From JADGNZ01 sp963715895 (GTDB lineage Bacteria > Acidobacteriota > Thermoanaerobaculia > Gp7-AA8): a stretch of 64,000 bases of DNA. The notes beneath the pieces were generated by a model. It was given only the letters and a program-made list of their open reading frames with translations, made no database searches and was not told where the DNA came from. Position numbers and translations under genes: made by a program. Location of the stretch: assembly GCA_963715895.1 (NCBI GenBank), contig OY970284.1:3782001-3846000 (forward strand), read 5' to 3'. This document shows positions 27,044 to 38,313 of the stretch, one piece after another (the stretch's first letter is position 1; the number at the start of each line of letters is the position of its first letter).

Positions 27044-28090
27044 CTACGCCGTCAGCTTTTCCCAATCCTCATCAGGCGCATCCAGCGCCAGCGCGAGCCC
27101 GCCGTCAGAGCCGACGAAGACGGGGTCCTGCATGTGCGTTACCTTGCCGCCACCGACCTGTTTGAGGGCATCTTCCAGCGCCTGAGCCAGATTGCGAATG
27201 AGGCCGCCGCCGCCTGAGAGGATGATGTTGGCGCGGACGCGTTCCTGAAACTCCGGCTCGACGCGCGAAAGGAGATCGAGCATCGTCTCGACCGTCGGCG
27301 GGAGCAGCGTCTCGCAGGCCGCCTTCATCTCGTTCGTGATGTCGAGCTCCGTCGGCACGCCCTTCACCGGTGCCGTGACCAGCACGCGTTTCGGCGGGTC
27401 GCCGACGAAGCTGTGCTTCTCCTTCCACTCCCGCACCATGAAGATCGTCACGTTCGCCTGCGGATAGCGCTCCTCGATCAGCTTCAGAAGTTGCGTATCG
27501 AGCGAGTCGCCGGCGATGGTCAGCGTCCGCTGGTCCTCTTCGCCGGGATAGCGGCCCTTCATCACGCAGAAGTCGGTGGTGCCGGCGCCGATGTCGATGA
27601 TCATCGTGTGCAGGAGCGCGTTCAGGCCGTAGGCGACCGCGAACGGCTCGCTCACGATCATCAGACTGTCGACGATCCCCTTCATCGAGTTGCGGAGATA
27701 CTGCTTGTTCGTGCGCAGCGCCGCGGCGGGGACCCCGACCACCGCCCGCACATTGGAGCTCTCGATCTTTCCATTGGAGCTGACGCCGACGAGGCGAAGC
27801 AGATGCTTGAGCAGCTCGCGAACCGCTTCGACGTCCTTGTCCGAACCTTCCTTCAGCAGGCCGCGCTCGAGGGGGCGATGCAGGTCGAGCATGGTCCGGT
27901 TGGCGACGGCCTCGTGGCCGATGAGGACATCGCGCTTGAGGACTTTCCTGGCCACCATGTCGGCCGGCCAGCCGACGAAGCTGTCGACGACGAAACGCTC
28001 GCCGTTCGACGCGGAGATCGCGCTGCGAGAAGTGCCGAGGTCGATCCCAACATGGAGGATTTCAGGGAGGATCTCGGGTTCAGTAGACAT
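27044..28090 (-). CDS. Actin-like ATPase, MamK type
   Basis: 348 residues of the actin/MreB/Hsp70 superfamily. Phosphate-1 loop GIDLGTSRSAIS, phosphate-2 IIDIGAGTTDFCVMKG and adenosine motif LSGGGGLIRNL are visible. The wording (SEPFAVAYGLNALLHT then IDIGAGTTD, and PGEEDQ) recalls MamK, the actin that organises magnetosome chains, more than MreB or ParM. No magnetosome genes are here, so its filament may position another structure. It is coupled to the upstream amidase gene (TAATG overlap). Confidence 0.85.
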   Translation of the reverse strand: MSTEPEILPEILHVGIDLGTSRSAISASNGERFVVDSFVGWPADMVARKVLKRDVLIGHEAVANRTMLDLHRPLERGLLKEGSDKDVEAVRELLKHLLRLVGVSSNGKIESSNVRAVVGVPAAALRTNKQYLRNSMKGIVDSLMIVSEPFAVAYGLNALLHTMIIDIGAGTTDFCVMKGRYPGEEDQRTLTIAGDSLDTQLLKLIEERYPQANVTIFMVREWKEKHSFVGDPPKRVLVTAPVKGVPTELDITNEMKAACETLLPPTVETMLDLLSRVEPEFQERVRANIILSGGGGLIRNLAQALEDALKQVGGGKVTHMQDPVFVGSDGGLALALDAPDEDWEKLTA

Positions 28091-29121
28091 TAGGTTCCTT
28101 TCTTCTGCGGAGCGTCGTTGGCGCTTGCGTATGCGTGGATGCCGTGGAAAAGCGCCTGGGCAATCTGTTCGCGGTATGCACCGCTGCGCAGCATCTCCGC
28201 CTCGCGTTCATTCGACAGACAGCCAACCTCGGCGAGGATGGCCGGCATCTCCGTGGCCACCAGCACGATGAACGGCGCGCGCCTGACCCCCCAGTTTTCG
28301 AGGCCTGGATCGACGCCGCGCAGTCCGCTGAACATCTGGAGCTGGACGGCATTGGCCAGACGCTGGGACTCGTCGCGGCGGACGTCCGCGTAGACGCGGT
28401 CGAGCAGCTTGCGAAGGTCGGCCAGCGCGTAGCCGGAGGTACGGTTCTCCGCCGCGGCCAGTTGCGTGAGCGTCGGATCGTTGGTCGGGCCGAGGTAGTA
28501 CGTCTGCACTCCGTGATTGCTCGGATGCGGGATCGAGTTCACATGAATCGATACGAAGATGTCCGATGAAGAGCCGTTAGCAAGCCGGGCGCGCTCGCGC
28601 AACGGGATCAGCCGGTCATCGTCCCGGGTGGCTACGACCTCGAAGCCGTTCTTGCGCAGGAGCGCGCCGAGCCGCTTCTCGATGTCGAGCGTAATCTCTT
28701 TCTCGCTGACGTTCGAGATCGACGACGCTCCCGGATCGGTGCCGCCATGGCCGGCATCGAGGACCACGCGGTGGACGGAGAGCGGAAAGGCAGACGCGCT
28801 GACCGGCTCCAGCGTGTCTGTAATCAACATCGGCGTCATCGACGCCTGCGTCACGCCGATCCGCGGCGACCTTGTCGGCGCCGGCGCGGTTACCGACTTT
28901 GCCGGCCGCGTCACTCCGGTGCTGCTGATGAAGGCGAAACCGGCCAGGATGAGCGGGATGATGACCAGCGGTGCCCGGCGCAGGAAAAGGCGAGCGAGGC
29001 GCCTTCCCGGTCGCAGGCCGCGTGGAGGCAGTCCTCGAATGGTATCGAGGTTGTCCGCCACCGCCTGCCGCAGCAGTTGGCGCTTCACCCGATTGATCTC
29101 ACCGCCCCTCATTCCGCTCAT
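28090..29121 (-). CDS. N-acetylmuramoyl-L-alanine amidase (Amidase_3)
   Basis: 343 residues: basic N-terminal region, one membrane anchor (APLVIIPLILAGFAFI), linker, and a zinc amidase domain (VVLDAGHGGTDPGA, first zinc His; Glu in EITLDIEKRLG; SIHVNS with second His; ILAEVGCLSN with catalytic Glu). Cleaves the peptide from peptidoglycan glycan strands. Start is 29121 or 29112 (TAGAAT directly precedes); frame further upstream is repeat. Ends by overlapping the actin gene, suggesting a joint envelope-related role. Confidence 0.9.
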   Translation of the reverse strand: MSGMRGGEINRVKRQLLRQAVADNLDTIRGLPPRGLRPGRRLARLFLRRAPLVIIPLILAGFAFISSTGVTRPAKSVTAPAPTRSPRIGVTQASMTPMLITDTLEPVSASAFPLSVHRVVLDAGHGGTDPGASSISNVSEKEITLDIEKRLGALLRKNGFEVVATRDDDRLIPLRERARLANGSSSDIFVSIHVNSIPHPSNHGVQTYYLGPTNDPTLTQLAAAENRTSGYALADLRKLLDRVYADVRRDESQRLANAVQLQMFSGLRGVDPGLENWGVRRAPFIVLVATEMPAILAEVGCLSNEREAEMLRSGAYREQIAQALFHGIHAYASANDAPQKKGT

Positions 29122-29133
29122 TCTACGGGTTTG

Positions 29134-29226
29134 CGGGTGGGGAGTGGGGAGTAGGGGTTCGTGAGGGCGGGAGATCCACCGTGTCGACTCCTGTTTTCGA
29201 TCTCCCACACCCACCCCCTACTCCCC
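29134..29226. repeat. G/C-skewed inverted repeat (family E)
   Basis: Left arm 29134-29158 (GGGGAGTGGGGAGTAGGGG) and right arm about 29201-29226 (CCACCCCCTACTCCCC) are imperfect complements around a ~42-nt centre. Lies between the amidase and cytochrome genes (both minus strand). Confidence 0.7.
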
Positions 29227-29236
29227 GAAAAAAACT

Positions 29237-30304
29237 CTACTTTGGTGCTTCCGGAGGCGCCGCGAAGATCTTCTCGTCCACGGGCGCGCCCAACTCGATC
29301 GATGTGTACTTGCGGGTTCCGCTCTGGCCGCCGTTGACGGTGGAGACCCGGACCGTGAACGGAACCTTGACTCCGGCCACGTCGCGATAATCCTCGTAGT
29401 CCGTTTGCGTCGGAATGCGGCCGACGGGACTGTCCATCGTGATGACGCGCCGAAGCACGAGGCCTGTGGTGGCGTCGAAATAGAGGCGCTGCCGGGTGTG
29501 CTCGTCGATCGCGGCGCCGACCACCCACGTCTCATGTCCGTCGATTGTCTGTTTGTCCACCACCCGAGCCTTGTCGGAAAGCGATCCGGTGAACGGATCG
29601 TAGGCGCGCGACAGCGTCAGTCCCATCGCGGCGTCCGCGGCGTTCAGCGTGTGGACACCCTGACGGCTGGTCATCCAGCCGCCTTCCGGCCCGAACATCT
29701 GCACCGTTGCCGGACCTTCCGCCGGCGTACCGCGCGTCATCACCTTGCCGCCTGAGCGGTAGACATCCAACGGCATCGACTGGCCGTTGCCGCCGATGCG
29801 CGTGGCCTTGGCGGTCATCGGGGAGGTGGCCAGTTTCTTCGCCGCCTCCTCGCCACCGATGGCGGTGATGTATTTCGCCACGACGTCCTTCGCCGCGGGA
29901 TAGGCCTTGTGTTCCGCCTCCTCGGCGGCTTCCGACTTCGTCGGAGGAATCGGCGGCACCGGCAAGGCAACCGCGAGCGACGGACTCTCCTTGCCGAGGT
30001 GGCAGGTGTAGCAGCCGACGACGGTGTGGCCGTGGAAGTTCTTCTCGTTGACGTCGAGGACCAGGCGGATCATCTCCCGCGCGGTCTTCTTCTCCTGCTT
30101 GGCGTCGCTGGGGAAGTCCCACGCCTTGGTCTGCTCGTTGCGAACATGGCAGAAGTCGCAATGGACGCCGAGCGAGGCCGTGAAATTGTCCATGACTCCG
30201 CCGAGCTGAAAGTCGGAGAGATTGGTCAGTAAAAGGACGTTCTTCTGTTCCGCACGCGCCGAGACGGCGGCGACGATGGCAAGCACAAAGACAAATTTCC
30301 GCAT
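29237..30304 (-). CDS. Diheme-type cytochrome c fused to LolA-like domain
   Basis: 355 residues: signal peptide (KFVFVLAIVAAVSARA), a cytochrome part with two CXXCH motifs (CDFCH about residue 50 and CYTCH about residue 100) and a C-terminal beta-rich domain (about 135-355) resembling the lipoprotein-sorting-like protein at 13395 (both have NxxSMPL/GTxxW and YxDYRxVxGVKVP-type strands). The N part resembles the reaction-centre cytochrome-like family. Periplasmic electron carrier is inferred. GAAGGAG precedes ATG 30304. Confidence 0.82.
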   Translation of the reverse strand: MRKFVFVLAIVAAVSARAEQKNVLLLTNLSDFQLGGVMDNFTASLGVHCDFCHVRNEQTKAWDFPSDAKQEKKTAREMIRLVLDVNEKNFHGHTVVGCYTCHLGKESPSLAVALPVPPIPPTKSEAAEEAEHKAYPAAKDVVAKYITAIGGEEAAKKLATSPMTAKATRIGGNGQSMPLDVYRSGGKVMTRGTPAEGPATVQMFGPEGGWMTSRQGVHTLNAADAAMGLTLSRAYDPFTGSLSDKARVVDKQTIDGHETWVVGAAIDEHTRQRLYFDATTGLVLRRVITMDSPVGRIPTQTDYEDYRDVAGVKVPFTVRVSTVNGGQSGTRKYTSIELGAPVDEKIFAAPPEAPK

Positions 30305-30377
30305 CAAGTCTCCTTCGTTTGTGCGACGGAGGATAGCGCAGAGCCGATGGGTTATGTAACAGGGGGAGGGGGGTAGA

Positions 30378-30440
30378 GGGTTATCGGTTATCGGTTGTCT
30401 GTGCCAGATCGGCCAACTGATAACCGACAACCGATAACCG
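30378..30440. repeat. Inverted repeat, family B copy 4
   Basis: Left arm GGTTATCGGTTATCGGTTG and right arm AACTGATAACCGACAACCG with a short spacer. It occupies the interval between the genes ending at 30450 and starting at 30304 (both minus strand). Confidence 0.88.
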
Positions 30441-30449
30441 TCAACGCCC

Positions 30450-31043
30450 TCACTCCGGCAACCGCCGCGTATCCCCCGGCTCGAACGCCTTCTTGATGTC
30501 CTGGGTGGTCATGTAGTGCAGGCGGGCGTTCTCCTGGTAGCGGGCGCTGTCGGCGACGATACGGTTCAGGACCTTCATGTAGCGGCGCTCGTGCATGAAG
30601 CGCTTGATGTCGGGATAGAGGAATCCGGCCGCGGTCAGGGCGAAGGCGAACATGTCTTCGTAGATGGGGATGAACGGAAGCTTGATGATGATGCCGCCGA
30701 TGACGAGACCGGCCAGGGCGAAGGCGAAACGCGCGCCGATGTCGCCACCGCGCCAGATGCCGAAACTGTTTCGCTCCTGCTCGGTGATCGCGCCCGCCGC
30801 CTCGATGTACTGCGGCAGCACCACTTCGTCCACCTCTTTTTCGAGCGCTTCCCAGTAAACAGCAGAACCGCCGGACTCGTCGTAGACCGCTTTGATCTCG
30901 GCCAGCTTCTCCGCCGCGCAGGCGCGGACCTCGGCGTCGAACGACTCCTCCTCGAAGCTGCGGCGGCGATGCTCGCACTCCTGAAGCACAACATAGACAA
31001 CCTGCGCGTAGTCGTACTCGGCACCGGCGATGTTCAGCATCAT
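30450..31043 (-). CDS. Membrane protein of unknown function next to SPFH genes
   Basis: 197 residues: an acidic helical N-terminal half, two hydrophobic segments (FAFALAGLVIGGIIIKLPFIPI and MFAFALTAAGFLY) and a basic C-terminal tail. I do not recognise the family. It overlaps the upstream SPFH gene by 4 nt (ATGA), so the products are probably made together. Confidence 0.7.
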   Translation of the reverse strand: MMLNIAGAEYDYAQVVYVVLQECEHRRRSFEEESFDAEVRACAAEKLAEIKAVYDESGGSAVYWEALEKEVDEVVLPQYIEAAGAITEQERNSFGIWRGGDIGARFAFALAGLVIGGIIIKLPFIPIYEDMFAFALTAAGFLYPDIKRFMHERRYMKVLNRIVADSARYQENARLHYMTTQDIKKAFEPGDTRRLPE

Positions 31044-32053
31044 TGCTCCGGCGGCGCCTTCTGCTGCTGATACTGAATCACGCCGAGCTGCTCGAGCAGC
31101 TTGTTGCCGTCGATGATGACGTTGCCGTTCGGCAGCTTCGGAATCTGGCGGATCTCCTTCTTCTGCAGGGCGTCGATCAACTGGAGCGAAACATAGGCGT
31201 CGCCCGCGCTTCCGTTGAGCGCGGCACGCTCTTTCTTGATCCCCTGGGCCACGGCGCTCTTCTCCGACAGCGTCGCTTGCGCATCCTGCTGCTTGCGCAC
31301 GACGTAGGCGTCCGCGGCGCGCTTGGCCTGTTCGAAATCGCCCTGCGCGCGCGTGAGCTGCTCGGTCAGCTCGGCCACCTTCTGCTGGACGTTCGCCTTG
31401 TTCGACTCCAGTGTGGCCAGGATCTGCGACTCCAGCTTCTCTGCCTGCTTCTCCGCTTCCTTCCTCTTGTTGATGAGGTTCTGGTAGTCGGGCTTGAAGG
31501 CGAAATCGCCGAGGATGACCTGCTCCACGATGACGCCGTACGGCTTCAGTTGGGTGGCCATGACTTTAGTAGCGTCGCTCGCCGCCGCGAATCGCAGGTC
31601 AGGGTTGTAGTACTCCTCGGAATCGAGCCGGTTGAGAACGTCGCGCACGTACGCGCGCGCCAGGGGACGCACAACGCGCTCCTTGAGCGAGACCGTGTCC
31701 GGTGCGACGGTGCGCCAGATGTAGGCCGCCTTGTTCGGATCGATCCGCCAGCGGATGGTGACATCCGTCTCGATGTCGTTGCCGTCCCGCGTCTTGAACC
31801 GCAGGTCGTCTTTCTCCTTGCGGTCGCCCTCGGCCGCTTTGGCCGACATCACCAGGTTCTGCGTCGACGTGTCGTAGGTGGTCCAGTCGTTGATGATCGG
31901 TGCGAAGAAGTACGTCGCACCAGGATCGGAGGTCTCCGTTGCCCCGGTGATCTTGTTGAACCGGACGCCGACCTGGGTGGCCTGCGTCGTATGCGGCGTG
32001 CAGGCCGCGAGGAAGGGGAGCGTAGCGAGCAATGCGAGCAGTCGTTTCATCAT
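31040..32053 (-). CDS. SPFH/band 7 lipoprotein-like protein 1
   Basis: 337 residues: signal with lipobox-like LPFLAAC, an SPFH/prohibitin domain (about 25-200, with ETDVTIRWRIDPNKAAYIW) and a long coiled coil (KRKEAEKQAEKLESQILATLESNKANVQQ region, about 205-270). SPFH proteins form membrane-associated rings or scaffolds. Begins 5 nt after its paralogue's stop. Confidence 0.88.
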   Translation of the reverse strand: MMKRLLALLATLPFLAACTPHTTQATQVGVRFNKITGATETSDPGATYFFAPIINDWTTYDTSTQNLVMSAKAAEGDRKEKDDLRFKTRDGNDIETDVTIRWRIDPNKAAYIWRTVAPDTVSLKERVVRPLARAYVRDVLNRLDSEEYYNPDLRFAAASDATKVMATQLKPYGVIVEQVILGDFAFKPDYQNLINKRKEAEKQAEKLESQILATLESNKANVQQKVAELTEQLTRAQGDFEQAKRAADAYVVRKQQDAQATLSEKSAVAQGIKKERAALNGSAGDAYVSLQLIDALQKKEIRQIPKLPNGNVIIDGNKLLEQLGVIQYQQQKAPPEQ

Positions 32054-32058
32054 TCGCC

Positions 32059-33114
32059 TCAGTGCTTCCCTGACCCGGTGATCTTCCCGATGTCGGTCGG
32101 GTCTTCGCTGATGTAGATCGGACCTTTGATGCCGTTGAGGATGGCCAATCCCTTGCGCAACCGCAGCAGCTTGTCGGAGCCTGCTCCTTCCATGGCCCGG
32201 TTGATCTCTTCCGTTCCCTGCGCCTCGGCGCTCTTGACGAGGAGATCGGCTTCCGCGTGTTTGGAGCGCTCGTAATTGTCCTTCTGTGCGTTCAGCCCCG
32301 TGATCTGGGCCTGAAACTCCGCGCTGCGGACGTTGATCGAGTTCTGACCCTCGGCCGCGGTCTGTTTGAGACGCGTATCGACCTCGGCCTGCTTGGTCAG
32401 CGCGCGGTTCGTCAGCACCGACTGGTCCTGAATCTTCTTCTGCTCGGTGAGCTGCTGGAAGGTGTCGGGGTAGTCGTACTGCCGGATCAGCACGTCCGCC
32501 AGTTCCAGGCCGTTCTGGTGAAATTTGTCGGCCAGCTCCTTCTTGAGGTCATGCACTTTGGCGATTCGCTGGTCGCGGTAGAACTCTTCCGCGCGAAGCT
32601 CGCCGAGGTGCTGCTTGATGGCAGGATCGGTAAAGCGGAGCACCACGTTGTCCTCGTAGCCGCGGCCGAAGCCGAATTTCGAGACCACCAGGAAGGGATC
32701 GGCGATGCGATAGAGGACAGTGACGTCGACCGCAACCGGGTACCCATCGACCGTGGGGACGTTGATGGCGGCGACGGTGCGATGGTCGGCGCCACGCTCG
32801 GCTTCATCGTTGGTGAACTCCACCGCCTGGACGTTGCGCGGAAAGGTGCGGATGGTCTCGTATCCACTGATGGCCCGCCGGTACCCGGGCTGCACGAGCT
32901 CTTTCTGCAAGCCCTTGTTCATCCCGAACGACACCTGCCGCAGCCCGATCTGATCGAGCGGCACGTACGTGATGAGGCAGGCCCGCATCAGAATCAGCGG
33001 CACGACCAGCACGCCGACGCGGAGGAGGAAGCGAACGAGCCCTCCCCGTAGCGGCGGCAGTTTGATGGGAAACGAAGGTCTGAAGCGGGGCGTGGATGTA
33101 GCGGACTCGAACAT
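32059..33114 (-). CDS. SPFH/band 7 membrane protein 2
   Basis: 351 residues: one N-terminal membrane helix (FLLRVGVLVVPLILMRACLI), SPFH domain (about 60-230) and a C-terminal coiled coil. ATG 33114 is taken; 33135 is possible. With the next gene it resembles HflK/HflC-like or prohibitin pairs, but no FtsH is present here. Confidence 0.86.
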   Translation of the reverse strand: MFESATSTPRFRPSFPIKLPPLRGGLVRFLLRVGVLVVPLILMRACLITYVPLDQIGLRQVSFGMNKGLQKELVQPGYRRAISGYETIRTFPRNVQAVEFTNDEAERGADHRTVAAINVPTVDGYPVAVDVTVLYRIADPFLVVSKFGFGRGYEDNVVLRFTDPAIKQHLGELRAEEFYRDQRIAKVHDLKKELADKFHQNGLELADVLIRQYDYPDTFQQLTEQKKIQDQSVLTNRALTKQAEVDTRLKQTAAEGQNSINVRSAEFQAQITGLNAQKDNYERSKHAEADLLVKSAEAQGTEEINRAMEGAGSDKLLRLRKGLAILNGIKGPIYISEDPTDIGKITGSGKH

Positions 33115-33267
33115 GGATTTACCTGCTCTTCCCAAGGCGGACGATTTGGGAAGATTGTACGCGCAACGCGTGAAGCGCCGGCGGCGACGTACTCGCGATC
33201 ATAAAGACCGCCAGCGGGCACTGGCGGTCCGGCCGTCAGCGCGACGGCGCTACACGCGAGCTGCGAA

Positions 33268-33513
33268 TTAACGTCCGCGGGCGTACTCGATCCCCGCGTC
33301 GACTTCGCCGATGGCGCTGTCGACCAGGCCGATGGCTCGCTCGCGATGACCGCCTTTGTCGGCCAGAGCATCCCGGAGCTCCTGCCGTGCGGAACGAAGG
33401 TGACCGCGGGCCGAGACCATGTGCGACTGCGCGGCGTGTGCCCGGCCGGCGACGATGCCGCCGATGAGCGTCAGACAGAGAAAGAGGGCGCCAAAAACCG
33501 ATTGTTTCTTCAT
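33268..33513 (-). CDS. Small exported helical protein
   Basis: 81 residues: signal peptide (SVFGALFLCLTLIGGIVAGRAHA) and a helical domain ending ALADKGGHRERAIGLVDSA and EVDAGIEYARGR. Paralogous to the next upstream gene, 16 bp away. Function unknown; short periplasmic helical proteins of this type are common. Confidence 0.82.
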   Translation of the reverse strand: MKKQSVFGALFLCLTLIGGIVAGRAHAAQSHMVSARGHLRSARQELRDALADKGGHRERAIGLVDSAIGEVDAGIEYARGR

Positions 33514-33529
33514 CACATTCTCCTCGATG

Positions 33530-33778
33530 TCAGTGGCTGCGGGCGAATTCGATTCCTGCCTGGACCTCGCCGATGGCCTCGTCGACGAGACCGATGGCCT
33601 TGGCCCGATGGCCCCCCTTGTCGCTGTTGGCGGCCTCCAGCTCCGACCGCGCCGCGCGGAGCTCATCGAGGGCCGCATTCATATGCGGCTGCCCTCCTCC
33701 CGTTGCGCACCCGACCAGGTAGCCTCCAGTGAGAGTGATGATGACGAGTAGAACGAACACAAAGACACGACTACGCAT
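33530..33778 (-). CDS. Small lipoprotein, paralogue of neighbour
   Basis: 82 residues: signal with lipobox LVGC (cysteine at about residue 24) and a helical domain sharing DKGGHR-KAIGLVD-AIGEV-AGIE with the downstream gene, so a tandem duplication in which only this copy is lipidated. GGAGGAGGA precedes the ATG. Function unknown. Confidence 0.84.
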   Translation of the reverse strand: MRSRVFVFVLLVIITLTGGYLVGCATGGGQPHMNAALDELRAARSELEAANSDKGGHRAKAIGLVDEAIGEVQAGIEFARSH

Positions 33779-33837
33779 AAATCCTCCTCCTCCAGATTTG
33801 GGGTCCCCAATAGACTACCCGGGATCGTCGGCGTTTA

Positions 33838-34074
33838 CACGGGTTTCGGGGGACGGGGTTGCGGGGTCTCGGGGTTGCGCGGTCTCGGGGTTGCCCGGTG
33901 CTGAGTTGCTGAGTTGCTAGGTCGCTACGTTGCTGAGTTGCAGGTTTCTGAACACCTGGTGCCAAATGATCAGCACCCAGGAACCCAGCAACCCAGCAAC
34001 CAAACACCGCGAGACCGCGCAACCCCGAGACCGCGCAACCCCGAGACCACGCAACCCCGAGACCGCGCACCCCC
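33838..34074. repeat. Inverted repeat, family C copy 2
   Basis: A 237-bp element: left arm of GGGGTTGCGCGGTCTCG and GAGTTGCT words to about 33945; right arm from about 33980 of CCCAGCAACCC and ACCGCGCAACCCCGAG words. It fills the whole interval between the small lipoprotein gene and the DPP-IV gene; no gene is in it. Confidence 0.88.
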
Positions 34075-34076
34075 TC

Positions 34077-36311
<2,235 letters not shown>

Positions 36312-36382
36312 GGCCGCGCTTTATATCCCGAGACGCCGGAGCGGGGAAGGACGATATCGCTCCGTTGCAGTGCCTCCTCGGA

Positions 36383-37642
36383 ATGAGAGAATGGATTCGA
36401 ATGACACGAACCTGGATCGCAGCGGTTGTCACAGTCACCCTTTGCTTCCCGGCGATCGCCGCGACTTCCCGGCGTGCCATCCTCAATGCCAGCGCCCACG
36501 GCCCGGCAAGGTACATCGTCGCGCTCAACGACGACGTGGACGATGTCAGCTCCGCGGCGGATGAATTGGCGAGGAAGCATCAGGGCCGGTTGAGCCATCG
36601 ATTCAGCCGGGCGATCCATGGGTTTGTCATCGAGATCTCTGAGGCCGGAGCGCGGGAGCTATTAAACGAGGACAAGGTCAAATACATCGAACAGGATTCG
36701 ATCGCCTCCGGCGGGTCGACGTTACACCCTTCGCCGCTCGGCACGCAGACCGCTCCGCCGGCCTGGGGACTGGACCGGATCGATCAACGCGACCTGCCGC
36801 TCGATCAGACCTACGTTTATACGGCGACGGGTCGAGGAGTGACCGCTTATATCCTCGACAGCGGCATCAACCCGACGCATGTCGATTTCGGCGGCCGCGT
36901 GAGGAGTGGTTTCAACTTCAGTACAACCTTGCCGCCGGCCGATTGCAACGGCCACGGCACGCATGTCGCCGGAATCGTCGGCGGGTCGGTGCACGGAGTG
37001 GCAAAGGACGTCTCCCTCGTCTCGGTGCGCGTTCTCGACTGCCAGAATCGAGGCTTTGTCACCGACATGGTGGCAGGAATCGACTGGGCTATGGGCGACC
37101 ACCCGAACGGTCAGGCCGCTGTTATGAACATCTCCATCTACACCGATACCCCCTCGGCCAGTTTCGATGCCGCAATCAATGCTGCCATTGCCGACGGCAT
37201 CACCGTCTGTGTACTCGCCGGCAACGGCACGGCGAACAACGGTACGCCAACAGATGCCTGCACGATTTCCCCCGCCCGGGTGACCAATGCCATCACCGTG
37301 AGCGCGACGACCATCGCCGACGCGAAGCCTCAGTTCGCAAATTACGGGAGCTGTGTCGACCTTTTCGCGCCGGGAGTGCAGATCGAGTCGGATTGGTACA
37401 GCAGCGATACCGCAGTAGCGATCGATAGCGGCACGTCCATGGCCACCCCGCACGTGACCGGCGCGGCCGCGCTCTATCTGCAGGACCATCCGTCCGCAAG
37501 TCCCGCAACCGTCGCCCTGGCATTGATCTCGAGCGCCTCGGGGAACAAGGTAAGCAACGCCGGTGCGGGCTCCCCGAACCGGCTACTCTTCACCGGAGAC
37601 ATCGCGCCGCCGCTCCGTCACCGCGCCGTACGGCAGCCGTGA
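36383..37642 (+). CDS. Subtilisin-like serine protease (S8, proteinase K type)
   Basis: About 419 residues: signal peptide (TWIAAVVTVTLCFPAIAA), I9 propeptide (ARYIVALNDDVDDVSSAADELA), and catalytic domain with Asp in YILDSGI, His in GHGTHVAG and Ser in SGTSMATPH. Secreted, self-activating protease. ATG 36383 or 36401 could be the start; neither has a clear ribosome site. Ends just before a minisatellite region. Confidence 0.93.
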   Translation: MREWIRMTRTWIAAVVTVTLCFPAIAATSRRAILNASAHGPARYIVALNDDVDDVSSAADELARKHQGRLSHRFSRAIHGFVIEISEAGARELLNEDKVKYIEQDSIASGGSTLHPSPLGTQTAPPAWGLDRIDQRDLPLDQTYVYTATGRGVTAYILDSGINPTHVDFGGRVRSGFNFSTTLPPADCNGHGTHVAGIVGGSVHGVAKDVSLVSVRVLDCQNRGFVTDMVAGIDWAMGDHPNGQAAVMNISIYTDTPSASFDAAINAAIADGITVCVLAGNGTANNGTPTDACTISPARVTNAITVSATTIADAKPQFANYGSCVDLFAPGVQIESDWYSSDTAVAIDSGTSMATPHVTGAAALYLQDHPSASPATVALALISSASGNKVSNAGAGSPNRLLFTGDIAPPLRHRAVRQP

Positions 37643-37709
37643 GGGCCGTGCGGGCGGTGACATCCGCCCAGCTCATGCCGCTATCCGGCCGGCGCATTTG
37701 GTGAACCGG

Positions 37710-38280
37710 CTGGTTTTCGCGCTGCGCCGATTGGCTCGGGCAATGCGCAGGTTGGCTCGGACGGTGCGCCTTCCGGCTGGGGCGGTACGTCGGTTGGCTG
37801 GGACGGTGCGCCGTCCGGCTGGGGCGTTGCGCTGTCCGGCTCGTGCGGTGCGTCAATCGGAGTACGCGGTGAGTCATCGGGCGTACGCGCCAAGCCACCG
37901 GGAGTACGCGATGAGTCATCGGGCGTACTCGGCAAGTCATCGGGCGTACGCGGCAAGTCATCGGGAGTACTCGGCAAGTCATCGGGAGTACTTGGCAAGT
38001 CATCGGGAGTACGCGATGAGTCATCGGGCGTACGCGGCAAGTCATCGGGAGTACGCGATGAGTCATCGGGAGTACTCGGCAAGTCATCGGGAGTACGCGA
38101 TGAGTCGTCGGGAGTACGCGGCAAGTCATCGGGAGTACGCGATGAGTCATCGGGCGTACGCGGGAAGTCATCGGGCGTACTCGGTGAGTCATCGGGCGTA
38201 CGCGGGAAGTCATCGGGCGTACTCGGTGAGTCATCGGGCGTACGCGGTGAATCGTCGGACGCCCTCAGCGGGACGTCCGG
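37710..38280. repeat. 21-bp minisatellite (heptapeptide-coding period)
   Basis: About 20 near-identical 21-bp units (37856-38280; core TCATCGGGxGTACxCGG) preceded by about seven diverged units of the same period (from 37710). Units alternate between ...GATGAG and ...GGCAAG endings, a 42-bp higher-order pattern. Three frames are open through it. On the minus strand the frame encodes a Pro/Asp heptad (TPDDLPS, TPDDSSR) whose diverged units keep Pro at position 2 (QPDGAPS, QPEGAPS, EPTCALP). Confidence 0.9.
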
Positions 38281-38313
38281 TGCACAACCTGATCCGCCCC
38301 AGGAACAATCGCC

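Noticed and set aside
37710..38280. CRISPR-like array
   Set aside because: Units are contiguous 21-mers without spacers and there are no cas genes; it is a minisatellite.
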